NCBI GenBank assembly: GCA_025504975.1
Contig: JANUWI010000010.1
Span: 1,364,001 to 1,428,000, forward strand
Source: Plenodomus lindquistii
Taxonomy: Eukaryota > Ascomycota > Dothideomycetes > Pleosporales > Leptosphaeriaceae
Length of the DNA stretch: 64,000 nucleotides
Direction of reading: 5' to 3'
Position 1 is the stretch's first letter. Each line of letters starts with the position of its first letter. Of the stretch, positions 53,154 through 64,000 are shown in pieces. A program made the translations under genes and the position numbers. The notes under the pieces are model-generated. The model was given only the letters and a program-made list of their open reading frames with translations, was not told where the DNA came from and made no database searches.

Positions 53154-55216
53154 CTACTCTTGTCCCTCATTCCCAGGAAACATATGTGTATGGAGGTCTT
53201 GAACACATGTACCTGTCGCATTACTATGGTCGTTTTCGAATTCCAGATTCTCAAAGTAAGCACCAGTCCTTCGAAAACGACCCTCTGATCCTGAAACCTG
53301 GGTCAAAACCAGACATTGATCCTCTACTCTACCTTTGTTGAGGTGTAGCTCGATATGTTGCAGCACCCAGTGCTCTCTCTTCATGAGAAAGCAGTAAAAC
53401 TCTACCTCCTCGGACACTCTATGTCTGCGGCGTATCTACCATATACCCGGTTATGTCCTATTGGGGAATCCTTTGGAACAAGTCTGCGTGACAGTTTATC
53501 TCGAACACACCTTGCCAGGCGACCTTTGAGTCGAATGGGTGTTTCCTTTCCCGCGCCGAGGCCCTGCAAGGGGACTACGAACCCGGTGACAGGAGGTAGA
53601 AAAGTAATGAATGCCGATACTGACTTCAGCAGTCTCCAAGGGGCTGATTCGTAGTATATACAGAAAGGCAGCTTAGGAGCGCTGATACAACTACAATCCA
53701 GATTCACCCATGACCACGAAGGCGCGATATCAAGCCGTGTTGCCGTGCCTGACGACCGGGGAGGTCTAGACCACATCAACTCGCCGAGAAATGACTCCAG
53801 CCACAATCCGAACGAGGCTCTCGCGTTGAATTTTTTCTCGACAACGGAGGCAACCCCGGCCAGTGCGATCAATTCATCCGACTGGTACCTCAGCATTGTT
53901 GTAGAATATCCTTCTCTTATATCTCCCCAGACTCTACGCAATTCAAGACTTTGGTCAGGCTCCGAAATATAGTCGCCTGAGGATAGGAGTCTCTTGTACA
54001 GCTTCTTGAGAGATGGACGGATTGCGTCTTTGTGACTTTCAACTCTCATGTCTTGGTAACGCTCACACACAGTTGATTCTCGGCATTCCCAGTGAATACC
54101 CTTAGTGCCGAAGTAAACTGATCTTGGTGACAGAAACCGCTCTTGGAAGCACCAGCCTCGGGAATCAAGATTGAAGGCACCGGGCATATCGTCACCAAGT
54201 TCGCAATATTTGCTTTCGATGTAGCCTCGAGATTTTCCGTCTACATCGTTAATAAGGTGGCAACGAGCGAACGATAGAGGGTCGCGACGCACGAGAAATG
54301 GCTGGGATGAATCCACGGAGGCGGTGGCACCTATCGTGAACAGTGCATTGGCATAGACTTCTTCCATGCGCGCAGCCTCTTGCTCAAAGTCTCCACCATG
54401 TCCTTGTTCAATGCACATTGCGTCTATCCACAAGTAGCGAACCGACATAGCTCGGCAGACCGTGGTAGCATCTTGCGCGACCATAGAAAGAGACTCGAAT
54501 GGAATTCTTGTTTTGAACTCTGAGTGATTGTTCGGTGAGAGCTGTAACTGGGATACAGATCCCCAGCAATAGCTCAGCGCTGTATATGGTAGCACTTGAC
54601 CGATGGAACTCCCATCGACTAGTCGAACGTCCTTTGTGTTCCCAGTTTCGAGATCTAACAATCTTGTCGGCATACGTGGTCTCGGATCATTGCGGCAACC
54701 TGAGTGTTCCGATGAACAGACGTGAAGCCACCCCTTGATGAGTGCATAAGATTGATCTGATCCGGTGAAGGCTGATATCAAGTTCGGCCCCGCATCCTTC
54801 TTGATCATGCCTTGCTCATGTGGGTGCAGCTCAACAGAGATCTCTCCAGTCAACAAACGATCATTGCCGTACGAGAGGCTGAGATAGCGATATTCATAAG
54901 AAAAGAACCTGACACTCTGCACCCTCAGAAGCAGCGGAAGCTCACTATTGTCGCGACAGTCGTCTAACTTAGCCAGAGCTTTTTCAGCCGTACCCAGCTT
55001 CCCTTCCCTGGCGACATCCCCTATAAATATTGCGCAAAGATGGCATTATCCCTGGCGTACGCTGTTTACGAAAGCTTGCATGTTTGGATAGTGTTCAACC
55101 TCGAGGTTCCTTGGTTCGAGACCATACTCGAGAATGGCTCGTAGACGAACGGCGACCTTCTTGCAATATTGGCATAGCTGGTGAGGTACGACAGTTGCTT
55201 CCTTGACACCTGGCAT
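53154..55216 (-). pseudogene. HET-domain protein gene, disrupted
   Basis: HET (heterokaryon incompatibility) proteins trigger growth arrest or death on nonself fusion. The main open frame (53402 to about 55040) carries the HET core: LPYTALSYCWGS, ATTVCRAMSVRYLWIDAMCI, EQEAARMEEVYANALFTIGA and RGWCFQERFLSPR, plus DIAPSWSWVNL. The family N-terminal segment (from MPGVKEATVVPHQLCQYC, 55216, to NSVRQG) is in the same frame but separated from CHLCAIFIG by a TAA at 55046-55048. At the other end, the typical HET C-terminus (CLVLTQVSGSEGRFRRTGAY) lies in another frame (53154-53417) after a shift of one base near 53417. No plausible intron repairs either lesion in frame. I therefore call it a pseudogene; sequencing error at both sites is the alternative. 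Confidence 0.8.
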
Positions 55217-55369
55217 GACAACTATTGGAGTACAAAGATGATCAGGTTTAGAGAAGGCAGAAGTGATCAGGCCGAGAGAGATGTAAAGCTGACACAAGCG
55301 GGGTAACTTATCTTCCTTAGCCTTGTGCATGCACCTGAAGAGACGGCAGGCGCGATGTGCTCTAGGCAA

Positions 55370-56208
55370 CGACCGCTGTTGTTTTTCCTGCAGGCTTCAA
55401 TCCGAGCCAGTCAAGTCTCGTGCCACCAAGCAGGCCTCACCTCAAGGAACGCGGCACATGCAGCCATGAACGTCAGCGAGACCCAAGCCACGCTCCTACC
55501 GACATAGAAGTCCCTTGTAGAAATCTGTGAAGATTTGCGTTTTTCGTAAACTCCAGGCGAGAAAGTATGTAGGACAAATAGCAAATGTGCAGGTAATGAC
55601 TACTTTGTAAGATAAAAACAATATCTACCTTTCCTCGTTCACCAGACCCAGCAAACAAACCTCTACCGCACAGGAAGCATGACAAAAACGGTAACCGCAG
55701 TGAACTAGACGCAGTGCACATGTTTCATCTTCAGCATCAAGATGTTCCGGCAGGGCCTGTACCAGCCCCGGCGCGAATAGTGACAGTGCTACGGCACGAG
55801 GGAGAAGAAATCGAGATCATCAATCCGTGCGGAGGCGGTTACGGATCCGTTTGGGGTCGTAATCGCGTGCTGAGAGACCTGGGGATTCGTGCCATCACCA
55901 AAGGATTAGGCCCCGAACCTGTTCCGAATGATTGGCAATTTTATTGGGGGACAATGTGTCTCTGAGCTAGAATGTCAGAGGAGTAATATCCTGCAGTAAT
56001 GGAATTACGTACGATGTCGACGCAATGCGAGCAGGAACGCTGTCAACTTCTATATCTCCATCACATCATGAGCCAGTTGAATAAGGTGACGGTTTCGTAT
56101 ATACTCAACTATAAACGCTCAAGAGAACCCACATGGCCTTGCGACACCAACGTGACAGCCGCGATTCTATTCGCAAAACACACCAACATCTCGCGCGCCA
56201 CTTCCTTC
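55370..56208. other. intergenic with one small open frame
   Basis: Mostly non-coding; holds the small frame at 55714-55965 described separately. Confidence 0.5.
55714..55965 (+). CDS. small hypothetical protein (83 residues), possible fragment
   Basis: Single short frame from ATG 55714. The C-terminal two-thirds (VTVLRHEGEEIEIINPCGGG, YGSVWGRNRVLRDLGIRAIT, GLGPEPVPNDWQFYWG) has balanced, protein-like composition with conserved-looking Gly, Trp and Pro, and no signal peptide. I do not recognise a family. It could be a small genuine gene or the remnant of a larger one in this accessory region. Confidence 0.35.
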   Translation: MHMFHLQHQDVPAGPVPAPARIVTVLRHEGEEIEIINPCGGGYGSVWGRNRVLRDLGIRAITKGLGPEPVPNDWQFYWGTMCL

Positions 56209-58102
56209 TTATACATCAATCAAGTTCTCGCCCTCTGCCTGTTGACCCTCGCCCGAGTTGTCCTTTGTGTCCTTGGTGCTCTTCTTCTTGTCATCTCCCC
56301 GACTCCTCTGGTAGTACTGGTCGAGAACCTTGGCCGGGATGCGGTTAAGCAATTCCTTGGGGTAAATGCGGAGCAGCGACCATGCCAAGTCGAGCGACTC
56401 GTGAATGGAGCGGGATTCGTACGCGCCCTGAGCGATGAACGAGCGCTCGAACTTCTCCAGAAACTCAAGGGACAGCTTGTCTTCTGAGGAGAGAGCCTCC
56501 TCACCGACGACAGCCTTCATGGCGGCGGCGTCACGACCAATGGCGTACTTGGCGTAAAGCTGGTTGGAAACGTCGCCATGATCCTTGCGTGTGCGGCCCT
56601 CGCCGATGGCGGACTTCATGAGACGGGAAAGCGAGGGGAGAACGTTGATGGGTGGATAGATACCCTTGTTGTAGAGTTGACGGTCGACGAAGATTTGACC
56701 TTCCGTAATGTAACCTGTCAAATCGGGGATGGGATGCGTAATGTCTGTCACATTGTCAGTATGGGAAAGTGAATTCAAGGCGCGTGATAAGTACCGTCGT
56801 TAGGCATGGTCAAGATGGGAATCTGGGTAATAGATCCGTTGCGGCCCTCGACACGACCAGCGCGCTCGTAAATGGTAGACAAATCCGTGTACATGTAACC
56901 AGGGTATCCACGACGACCGGGCACTTCTTCACGGGCCGCAGAGACCTCACGAAGCGCATCGCAGTAGGATGAAAGATCGGTGAGAATGACCAAAACGTGC
57001 TTCTCGAGCTGGTAGGCGTAGTATTCGGCGGTGGTGAGCGCAAGACGGGGTGTGATGATACGTTCGATGCTGTGAGAAGTCAGTTGCTGGTCTTGCTTTC
57101 ATGGCTACTGGTTGGTGGCCTACGTAGGATCGTTGGCCAAGTTCAAGAACAAGGTGACGCGTTCCATACTGCCGTTCTCCTCGAAATCTCTTGTGAAGAA
57201 GCGACTGGTCTCCAAGTTGACACCCATGGCACCGAAAACAATCGAGAAGTTGTCGTCGTGGTCATCGTGCACGCCCTTGGACGGCTTACCGACCAAACCA
57301 GCCTGTCTGCAAATCTGCGCGGCGATTTCATTGTGGGGAAGACCGGACGAGGAGAAGATGGGGATCTTCTGGCCACGGGCAATCGAGTTCATGGTGTCGA
57401 TGGCGGAGATACCGGTGGAAATCATTTCTTCTGGGTAGACCTGCATGCTGTCAGTCGCAAGTGCAAGATTCTGGACGGCAGCCACGTACTCGAGAGTATG
57501 GGTTGATAGGGCTACCGTTGATGTCAAGGTAGTCTTCTGCGAGCACCTTGGGACCCTTGTCGATGGCCTTTCCTGAACCATCGAAGATACGACCCAACAT
57601 GTCCTCGGAGACACCGAGCTTCAAGCTGTGTCCGGTGAACTCGACTTTGGTCTGTGGCGATTAGCTTGGGTCTCTGACCATTCCTCAGCGACATGTACCT
57701 TCTTGACATCGATGCCAGATGTGCCTTCGAAAACCTGTGGCGCAATCAGAATGGGCAGTGGTTGCGTATACGGCCAGTGTGATGTACCTGGACAACGGCT
57801 CGGTTTCCTGTTGCCCATATTAGCCCATGCGCCCTTTGTCGAAGCTTGGTAGAGCTCACCTCGAGCTTCGAGCACCTGTCCAGAGCGCTCAGTGCCATCA
57901 GGCAGCGTCAGAGAGACAATCTCGTTGTATCGTGGGAATTTGACCTGTCCACCAGCTTTGTAAGCTTCTCGCCTCCATAGCCAAAGCTCCCATCGTTACG
58001 CACATTGTCGAGAATGACCAATGGACCGTTGACACCGCCGATAGTGTTGTACCGTATTCTAGGCGTCACCGAGATCATGCGGGGGTCAACAATCTCGGGC
58101 AT
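56209..58102 (-). CDS. V-type proton ATPase subunit B
   Basis: Eight exons on the minus strand encode about 509 residues. Exon 1 is 58004-58102 (MPEIVDPRMISVTPRIRYNT), then short exons join as VKFPRYNEIVSLTLPDGTER, NRAVVQ, VFEGTSGIDVKK, TKVEFTGHSLKLGVSEDMLG...NPYSR, VYPEEMISTGISAIDTMNSI, IERIITPRLALTTAEYYAYQ and ITHPIPDLTGYITEGQIFVD. The nucleotide site is the non-catalytic form FSSSGLPHNEIAAQI. Subunit B alternates with catalytic A in the V1 ring that acidifies vacuole and Golgi. All seven introns are 47-97 bases with standard ends; several sit inside codons conserved across fungi. The C-terminus is a charged disordered tail (DDKKKSTKDTKDNSGEG). Confidence 0.95.
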
Positions 58103-60734
58103 CGTGGCGGTAGTGAGCGACTCAAAGTCTGTAGGCAGCGCTCAGGAAGGAAGATTGTAGGCCGCGGTCGGGGTGGCTGTCCTCGCGGTTGATAGGTGAC
58201 GATGCTGGCCGTCGAAAGTGGGTTGGAGCTTCACGACTGGGGCTCACTAGCGTGCTTTGGACGCAGATGACGGTCTGCCAAGAACCTCAACCACGGCTCC
58301 ACATCTCATCTCCATCAACGAAGCAGCTCGACACTTGAGCCTACGTAGCAGCAAGGAAATAAGACGGGCACGCGCAACTTGCAAAACACCCTCTCCGTCA
58401 TCTTCCGAAGACACACGTAATGTTTAAAAGTCGTTCTACAGACTACCCAGCATGTTTTGTTGATTGTGGTCAACGGTAGTGTCAGCGGTGGAGAGTTGAT
58501 AAGTACAAGCCCTTCGGAATGGACGTGCGGTCATGAATAGTCCGTCGCAGTGTGGCATGGATGTACACCTGGAAACAAAGTCTCCCGAAGATGATGCGTG
58601 CGTCTGTCGCTCGTGCATGGTACATAGATAGCATTGCGTTGGCCGTCTTCTAGAATGTCATGGTTGTACAACCTCCGCTTACAGACGGGCTGGAAAAGAT
58701 GTCGAGTGTGGGTTGAACATCACCGATGAGCCGTGTCACAACATCACGATAGCACGGGCAGTACTACGAAAGACTCAAAATTAACGTTCATGTTATTTGA
58801 TCCTCTCATTCTACTTGAGTAAACGTATTGGGTGCAGGCCTTTCGGGATAGACTTGTCTGTCAGATCTACTCAGAAATGTTAGCATGAGTAACGCCAAGC
58901 AATGTGTCGATGCAAGAAAGAGTAGTGAGTGTGATCAGACATCCAAGGAAGGTATTCGCGCTCATTGTCCATCGGTCTAAGGTTCAGGTTGATGGCTAGC
59001 GTGGAAACTGCGAATGTAGGAATGTTTCATCATGTAAGGGTGGAAGGGAAAAAGAGATGCGAAAAGACTAACCTTATAGGCGGATGTGTCCACCGCAATG
59101 CTGCGGGTTAGTAGATTCTGGTGGGATTCAGATGCATATTCGGGACCCTGCATGGTCGAATGCAACAACCCGTGAAGATCGATATCGTCATTCGCCACTT
59201 TACAGTTTGATTGAGTGATGCGACGGCCATTGCAAGTGGTGCAAATGTCGCAGTGGGAACCAGCCATCATGAGGCTACGGTGTAAGCGTCAGGCGCTCCG
59301 CACAGGCAACTACACTTTCAAAATGTCAGCAACAGTACTTGAAGTGGAGTCGAAACAATCAGATTGGTAAGATGAGGTCAGACGACAGTACTGGCAAGTA
59401 GCAGGCGCCCTGCGAAAGGCACCCGAGTGGTAGTCTCTTCAAGGTCGAATCGGTTAGGAAAAGAAGTAGGTTGTGTATCATCATTCCAGCGTGAACTCAA
59501 AGCGAGAGATGTAACTTACTCTGCAGACCGGGCTGGCCCCAGTGTGTGCCTCTCATGATCGCAAGAAGTTCACCAAGGCCAGCATCCCAGCGCACGCGTC
59601 GCGCAGAGGGATCAAGTTGTTGTTTGTTGACGAGAATATTGCGCAGGAAGAGATTGGGCGAGGCATCGAAGAAGAAAAGTTGCAAGCTGCCAGCTAGCGC
59701 GTCTGCCAAGCTTTGCCAGCACGTGAGTGGCCCAAAGGAGGCAAGCTGAATATTGGGTACCGTCATCCGGGCAGTTTCCGCACCGCTGCTTGCTGCTGCA
59801 GTGCCACGACGACTGCTTCGTTGACAAACTCAGCAGCTCAGAGTTTTGCCTGACGCCGTCGGGCTTCTTCCAAGACGCAAAAGTCGCCGTTTGGTTGATG
59901 TTGAGGATTTGGGTTGCGAGCGCCCAGCCACGCAGCTTTTTGCGCGATACCGAAACGGCCCCTTAGAGCAGGCCGCCGATCACCTCGCAGGCCATGCGCC
60001 CATCATCTCCCACGACACCAGAACTCGACCTTGCAACGCCCGCGTCCCTGGCACCGTTGCCAGCCCAGGATCCGATTCTGCCTGCGGGAGCACCGTCGCA
60101 TGCCACGCTGTGAGTAGAGACGCCGCCGCTGCCCCCATTGCAGCCTCCTTTGCGCCGCTCGTTTTCGCTCCACCGCCGCGCTGGTGGGCCCCGGATGCGA
60201 CACCACCACCACCACCCACCTCGTCCGACAACACATCGCGCCATATCGGGCGGCACCCTTCGCCCTCGACGCCCCGCGCGACTGACGCCTGCCGCTGCAC
60301 TGTGAGCGCGCCCGACACGCTCCACGCCCGTCCTCATCGTCGCCGTCGCAGCACCGCCGCGGCACTTGGCGGCCCCCGGCTGCGCAGCCTGCACGTCGCC
60401 CATCGCATCATCAGCGCGGGCACTCGACCAGCGCCCGCTGCACGCCGTCTTCAAGGAGAGCGTCGACTGGCCGTGGCCCGGACACTATCTTGCCGTACTG
60501 TCGCAGACGCACTGAGACATTGCGCACCTCTGCCATTGACGCGACCGACTGCCCCCCCGTGCCTCCAGCGCATGCATTGGATGCAATAGCTGCACCCACG
60601 CACCTGTCGCCGCGCGCCTTCCTCTCAATCTGCCGACGCTGCTTCCCCGCCGGCCACCACCGACACGACACGCAATTCGCGCACTGGGCGCCTGCTCGCA
60701 CCCAGGACGCGACTCCCACTGACGCGCGAGCAAG
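58103..60734. other. long gene-poor stretch (2.6 kb)
   Basis: Contains one weak candidate on the minus strand (59497-59766, next entry) and a GC-rich section 59960-60730 that is probably the long leader and promoter of the LIM-binding gene. Other frames here lack any family-like pattern. Confidence 0.45.
59497..59766 (-). CDS. possible hypothetical protein exon
   Basis: Open frame from ATG 59766 encoding MTVPNIQLASFGPLTCWQSL, FFFDASPNLFLRNILVNKQQ and RVRWDAGLGELLAIMRGTHW, ending near a GTAAGT donor (about 59522). A second frame downstream (58977-59270, SHCDICTTCNGRRITQSNCK) also ends at GTTAGT-like sequence. I could not join them in phase, so gene structure is unproven. Composition is protein-like but no family is recognised. 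Confidence 0.25.
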   Translation of the reverse strand: MTVPNIQLASFGPLTCWQSLADALAGSLQLFFFDASPNLFLRNILVNKQQLDPSARRVRWDAGLGELLAIMRGTHWGQPGLQSKLHLSL

Positions 60735-63148
60735 ATGATGACCACGAGCTACCCACACAGTGCTGCCATGCACCCCCAGGGCATGCCGCATGGACACCCC
60801 ATGGGCGGCCAAGGGCCAAACCCGGGCCAGCCAATGCCTCCGGGCATGCAACACGTTTCAGGACCCAACGGCCCCATGAGCCAAGCGGGGCCCATGATGG
60901 GTATGCAGCCGGGCATGGGCCCGAATGCGCACGCGAACCTACACCTTCAGCCTCAACAGGCGCACATGTTTCAGCAACACCAACAACAGCAGATGAGTAA
61001 GTTTGCTCGCTGTCCACGCGCGCGTGATTTCTAATTTTTTTTTGCAGTGAACCCTAGCCCAATGATGCAGCGGACTGCACAGCAACAAGCGTTCATGCGT
61101 CAGCAGGCGCACGCGCAGATGCTTCAACAGTCAGGCAACATGGGCATGAACTTCCAGAACCAAATGGCAAACATGAGCCAGCAGCAGCAAATGGCAACGC
61201 TAAGAGCGCAGGCCGGGCAGATGGGGCAGCCACCTTTCATCAACCTCCCACCACACCTCCAACAGCAGATGCAAAACCAACAGCAAATGCAGGCCCAGCA
61301 GCATGGAAATCCCAACCAAGCTGCTGCCATGGCACAGGCCCAGCATCACGCTGCTCAGCAGCAGCAACAGCAACAGCAAGCTCAGCATCTACAACAACAA
61401 CAACAACAACAGCAGCAGCAGCAGCAGCACGCTATCGCTATGCAACACGCTCAGTCACAGTCCAGCAACCACAGCCAAACTGGCAACCAAGGTCCTGCGC
61501 CCACGACCCAACCTCAACAAGGTCCGCTTCGTCCCCCCTCCGCAATAGGAAGTCACCAGGGCCAGTCATCACCTGCACCGCAACCCACACCGCAACAACA
61601 GCCTCAGCCTCCTCCACAGCCCCAGCAGCCCCCTCAACAGCAACAGCAACAGCAACAACCACAGCAGCAGTCAGGACCCGTCCCACAACAACAGACACCT
61701 GCCCCTGCTCAACCGCCGAACCTGCCTCAGCAAGCCAATCCACAAGCTCAGAATCCACAGATGCAACAACGGAATCCAGGCATGCCACAGCCGGGACAAG
61801 CGCCGACACAAGCAAATCCCCAGGCCCAGGCTCAGGCTCAGGCTCAGGCTCAGGCGCAAGCCAACGCCGCAGCACAGCAGCAGCGCAACCTGGCAAATTT
61901 ACGGATGCAACAACAAGCACAACAGCAACAGACACAGTCCCAGTCTGGGGGCCAGGGCACGTTGAAGCTGATGAATTTCGTTGATCAAATCGGCAAGTTC
62001 ACAAATGATGATCGTAATGGCGGCAACAAGGTGGAGAGATGGCAGGCTTTCGTCGACAAGTTCTTCAGCGAGTCTGGATCTTTTATCCACGTTGTTTCTT
62101 CGGGTGGCGGGGAAAGAAGTAAGCAGTTCGAGATTGTGTACGCCGCGCTTCCACGGTACTTTTATACCTTGTTCAACACCGATGTCACCAATCTTCAGAT
62201 AATGTTGGACGGTGCCACCGAGAAGACGTCGCCTCCAGAACTCAAAGTTACCTGCGACAGGGCCAAATTTGTCTACACATACCGGAATCGCTGTCAGGTG
62301 ATCTACCACGGTAAATTGACAGCATTCTGGTCTGGCTCTGACAAGATGGAGTGGCTCCAGTTCGAGGGCCATGGTCACGAGCAATACCTGCCACGTGCTG
62401 CTATTGAGCAACTGTTTCACCAACCTTCACCAAACCAGATGAACCCCAACCAGTCACCACGCATGACCAAGAATGCGAAGAACAAGCAACAACAACAACG
62501 GGCAGCTGAGGGGCCTGCGGAGCCCTATTTGCCAATCTCGAAGCTTCCAAGTGCCGGTACAACAGACTTCGGTCTTCCACATGCTCTCCAGGGCTATCTC
62601 GAGGTACGTAATGTCTCACACCATTCAATGAGCATGGTGACTGACAACTTTAGATATACGAGACAATGAACAACATGACCAGCTTGGTTGCCCACTATCT
62701 TGAACATCCAAACATGAAGCCAACGGAAGCACTTGAAAATTGGAACATCATGATGTCCAACAAGGATGCGATGGCGAATAATGCACCAGGACAACCAAAC
62801 CAGGGCATGCAGCAGCCAAATATGCCTCAGGGCGCACGACCTGGTCAGCCGGGCCAGATGTTCATGTCTCCCGCACTGGCCAACTCACTGCTTCCTAACG
62901 GTGGTATGAATGGCTCGCCCAACATGATGCACACACCATCGCCAGCTTCACATGCCATGGTCAAACAGCACAGCACGAGTTCCCACACAGCGAGCGTCAA
63001 CACCTCACCCAACATCAACAACAAGCGGCGGCGGAGTACAGCAAAGATTGAACTCGACGACGGCGACATGAACGCCGGCCCCAAAGTCAAACAGAGTCCT
63101 AGGGTCGGCGGCGGCGGTGGGAAGAGGATGAAGGCTGGCGGCAACTGA
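60735..63148 (+). CDS. ptaB: LIM-domain-binding transcriptional co-regulator (PtaB/Mfg1/Adn1-like)
   Basis: Three exons, 60735-60996, 61048-62603 and 62654-63148, give 770 residues. The first 385 residues are Met/Gly/Pro/Gln-rich with several polyglutamine runs (61355-61430, 61620-61690). Then comes the conserved LIM-binding (LDB1/SEUSS-type) domain, about residues 390-600: LMNFVDQIGKFTNDDRNGGN, VERWQAFVDKFFSESGSF, FEIVYAALPRYFYTLFNTDV, ICDRAKFVYTYRNR-type block and GKLTAFWSGSDKMEWLQFEG. The C-terminus has a nuclear-localisation-like NKKRRRST-type basic cluster (NNKRRRSTAKIELDDGD). In Aspergillus PtaB and in Candida Mfg1 the protein works with the Flo8/SomA factor in adhesion, conidiation and filamentation. 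Function here is by homology. Confidence 0.88.
61355..61430. repeat. CAG/CAA microsatellite coding polyglutamine
   Basis: Two near-pure CAR tracts split by AGCTCAGCATCTA-type sequence inside the LIM-binding gene; likely length-polymorphic. Confidence 0.85.
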
Positions 63149-64000
63149 TCCTTCCTCCCGCCCATCTCGCACCATTTTGTCTTCGGACACATTTACAGAC
63201 GATCCCGCGTTGTCGCCAACGTCCTTGCATATTCCCGTTGTACAGCCCTGGCGTTTCTCTCCCACCTCTTTACTCTTGGGATTCCGACCTCGACCTCAAA
63301 TATCCTCTGGCGTTTCGTTATCTACGTTTAGTACCCCTTGTCGCGCTTGGGTCGGGCTTCTTGAATTTTGGTCGCTATTTTCAACGGCATTTCGGCGCAA
63401 TTGTTGTTCTTCGTACCTCGTTCTCGTCATTCATCTCATATTGCCAGTGGTCATACTGGTTACATAATCCCTTCTTGTATATTACAGCATGGATGCAGGG
63501 GAGTGTTTCTGCAACTGCATAGATGGATGGAGACGGAGGCGGAAACGGTGATTTCCTGCTTGCTCACCCCTAGGTGATGCGTTAAGCGCAATTGGTGCGC
63601 AAGAAGCGAGAGAAGAGCCGTGGCATTTGCAGACGTTTAGAGTATTCTTTTATACGGAATTAAGACGTTATGACTTTATCTCATGAGTTCGAAACTCCGT
63701 GCTTTTTGATCTTATCATTCAGCAGACTGATGACACGACTTAATGTCTTTTCATTTGTGGACTACACGTCTGATCTTAGATCGTTGCTAACCATGTTCTC
63801 CATGTAAGTGACAGCTAAGTTAGGTATTGATTGGTACAGCTCCCATGTTTGCCTGTACCACCAGAGTCGTTCAACCAACCTGCCATGGAGTTGGTGATAC
63901 ACCTCCTATACTCAAAATCTGACCAGCGAGCTCGATTTTTGTACAGTAACAATGTGGTAAAGACTTTCACTGACTTCACTGAACACAGATGTGGTACTTT
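63149..64000. other. 3' UTR of LIM-binding gene and intergenic
   Basis: No gene supported on either strand to the window end; pyrimidine-rich then AT-rich. Confidence 0.5.

Noticed and set aside
55000..55075. A 49-base intron (GTAAAC...TATAG) that would remove the TAA in the HET gene
   Set aside because: Its removal shifts the frame and deletes the CHLC-type segment typical of HET N-termini, so the nonsense codon is the simpler reading.

Overview
The window looks like nuclear DNA of a filamentous ascomycete. Genes lie singly on both strands and are split by short GT-AG introns (mostly 45-90 bases, with CTAAC/CTGAC branch-like motifs). The gene set is fungal: CBM1-tailed AA9 and AA11 polysaccharide monooxygenases, a HET-domain gene, GT34 mannosyltransferase, Get2, Pga2, Gep3, Ypd1 and a PtaB/Mfg1-type LIM-binding protein. 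The mix (several LPMOs, small cysteine-rich secreted proteins, HET genes) suggests a Dothideomycete, perhaps Pleosporales; that placement is inference. Reading frames were joined by hand at splice sites and checked for length divisible by three.

Layout. 1-12.9 kb: 3' end of an AA9-CBM1 gene, MARVEL membrane protein, CENP-S/MHF1 divergent from Pga2, a giant 1479-residue AA11 protein, and a six-exon lysine 2,3-aminomutase. 14.1-25.1 kb: Get2, mitoribosomal mL61 (MRP49), a disordered proline-rich protein, an ER membrane protein, a coiled-coil protein and a GT34 mannosyltransferase. 25.4-35.2 kb: Gep3-type permuted GTPase, mitochondrial aspartate aminotransferase with an apparent 3-base exon, Ypd1 and an ASCC1-like 2H phosphoesterase. 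35.8-46.7 kb: a tandem pair of secreted 8-cysteine proteins, phosphomannose isomerase, an F-box-like protein, cytosolic leucyl-tRNA synthetase and a small membrane protein. 46.7-56 kb is the accessory part: four diverged tandem units of an unrecognised gene family, in different states of decay, followed by a HET-domain gene broken by a stop codon and a frameshift. 56.2-63.1 kb: V-ATPase subunit B and the LIM-domain-binding co-regulator.

Most genes are unrelated housekeeping loci and no biosynthetic cluster is seen. The most unusual items are the giant AA11 protein (long tail with several repeat families and a Kex2/Ste13-like KREAEA site), the four-unit tandem array, the duplicated secreted-protein pair and the 3-base exon.
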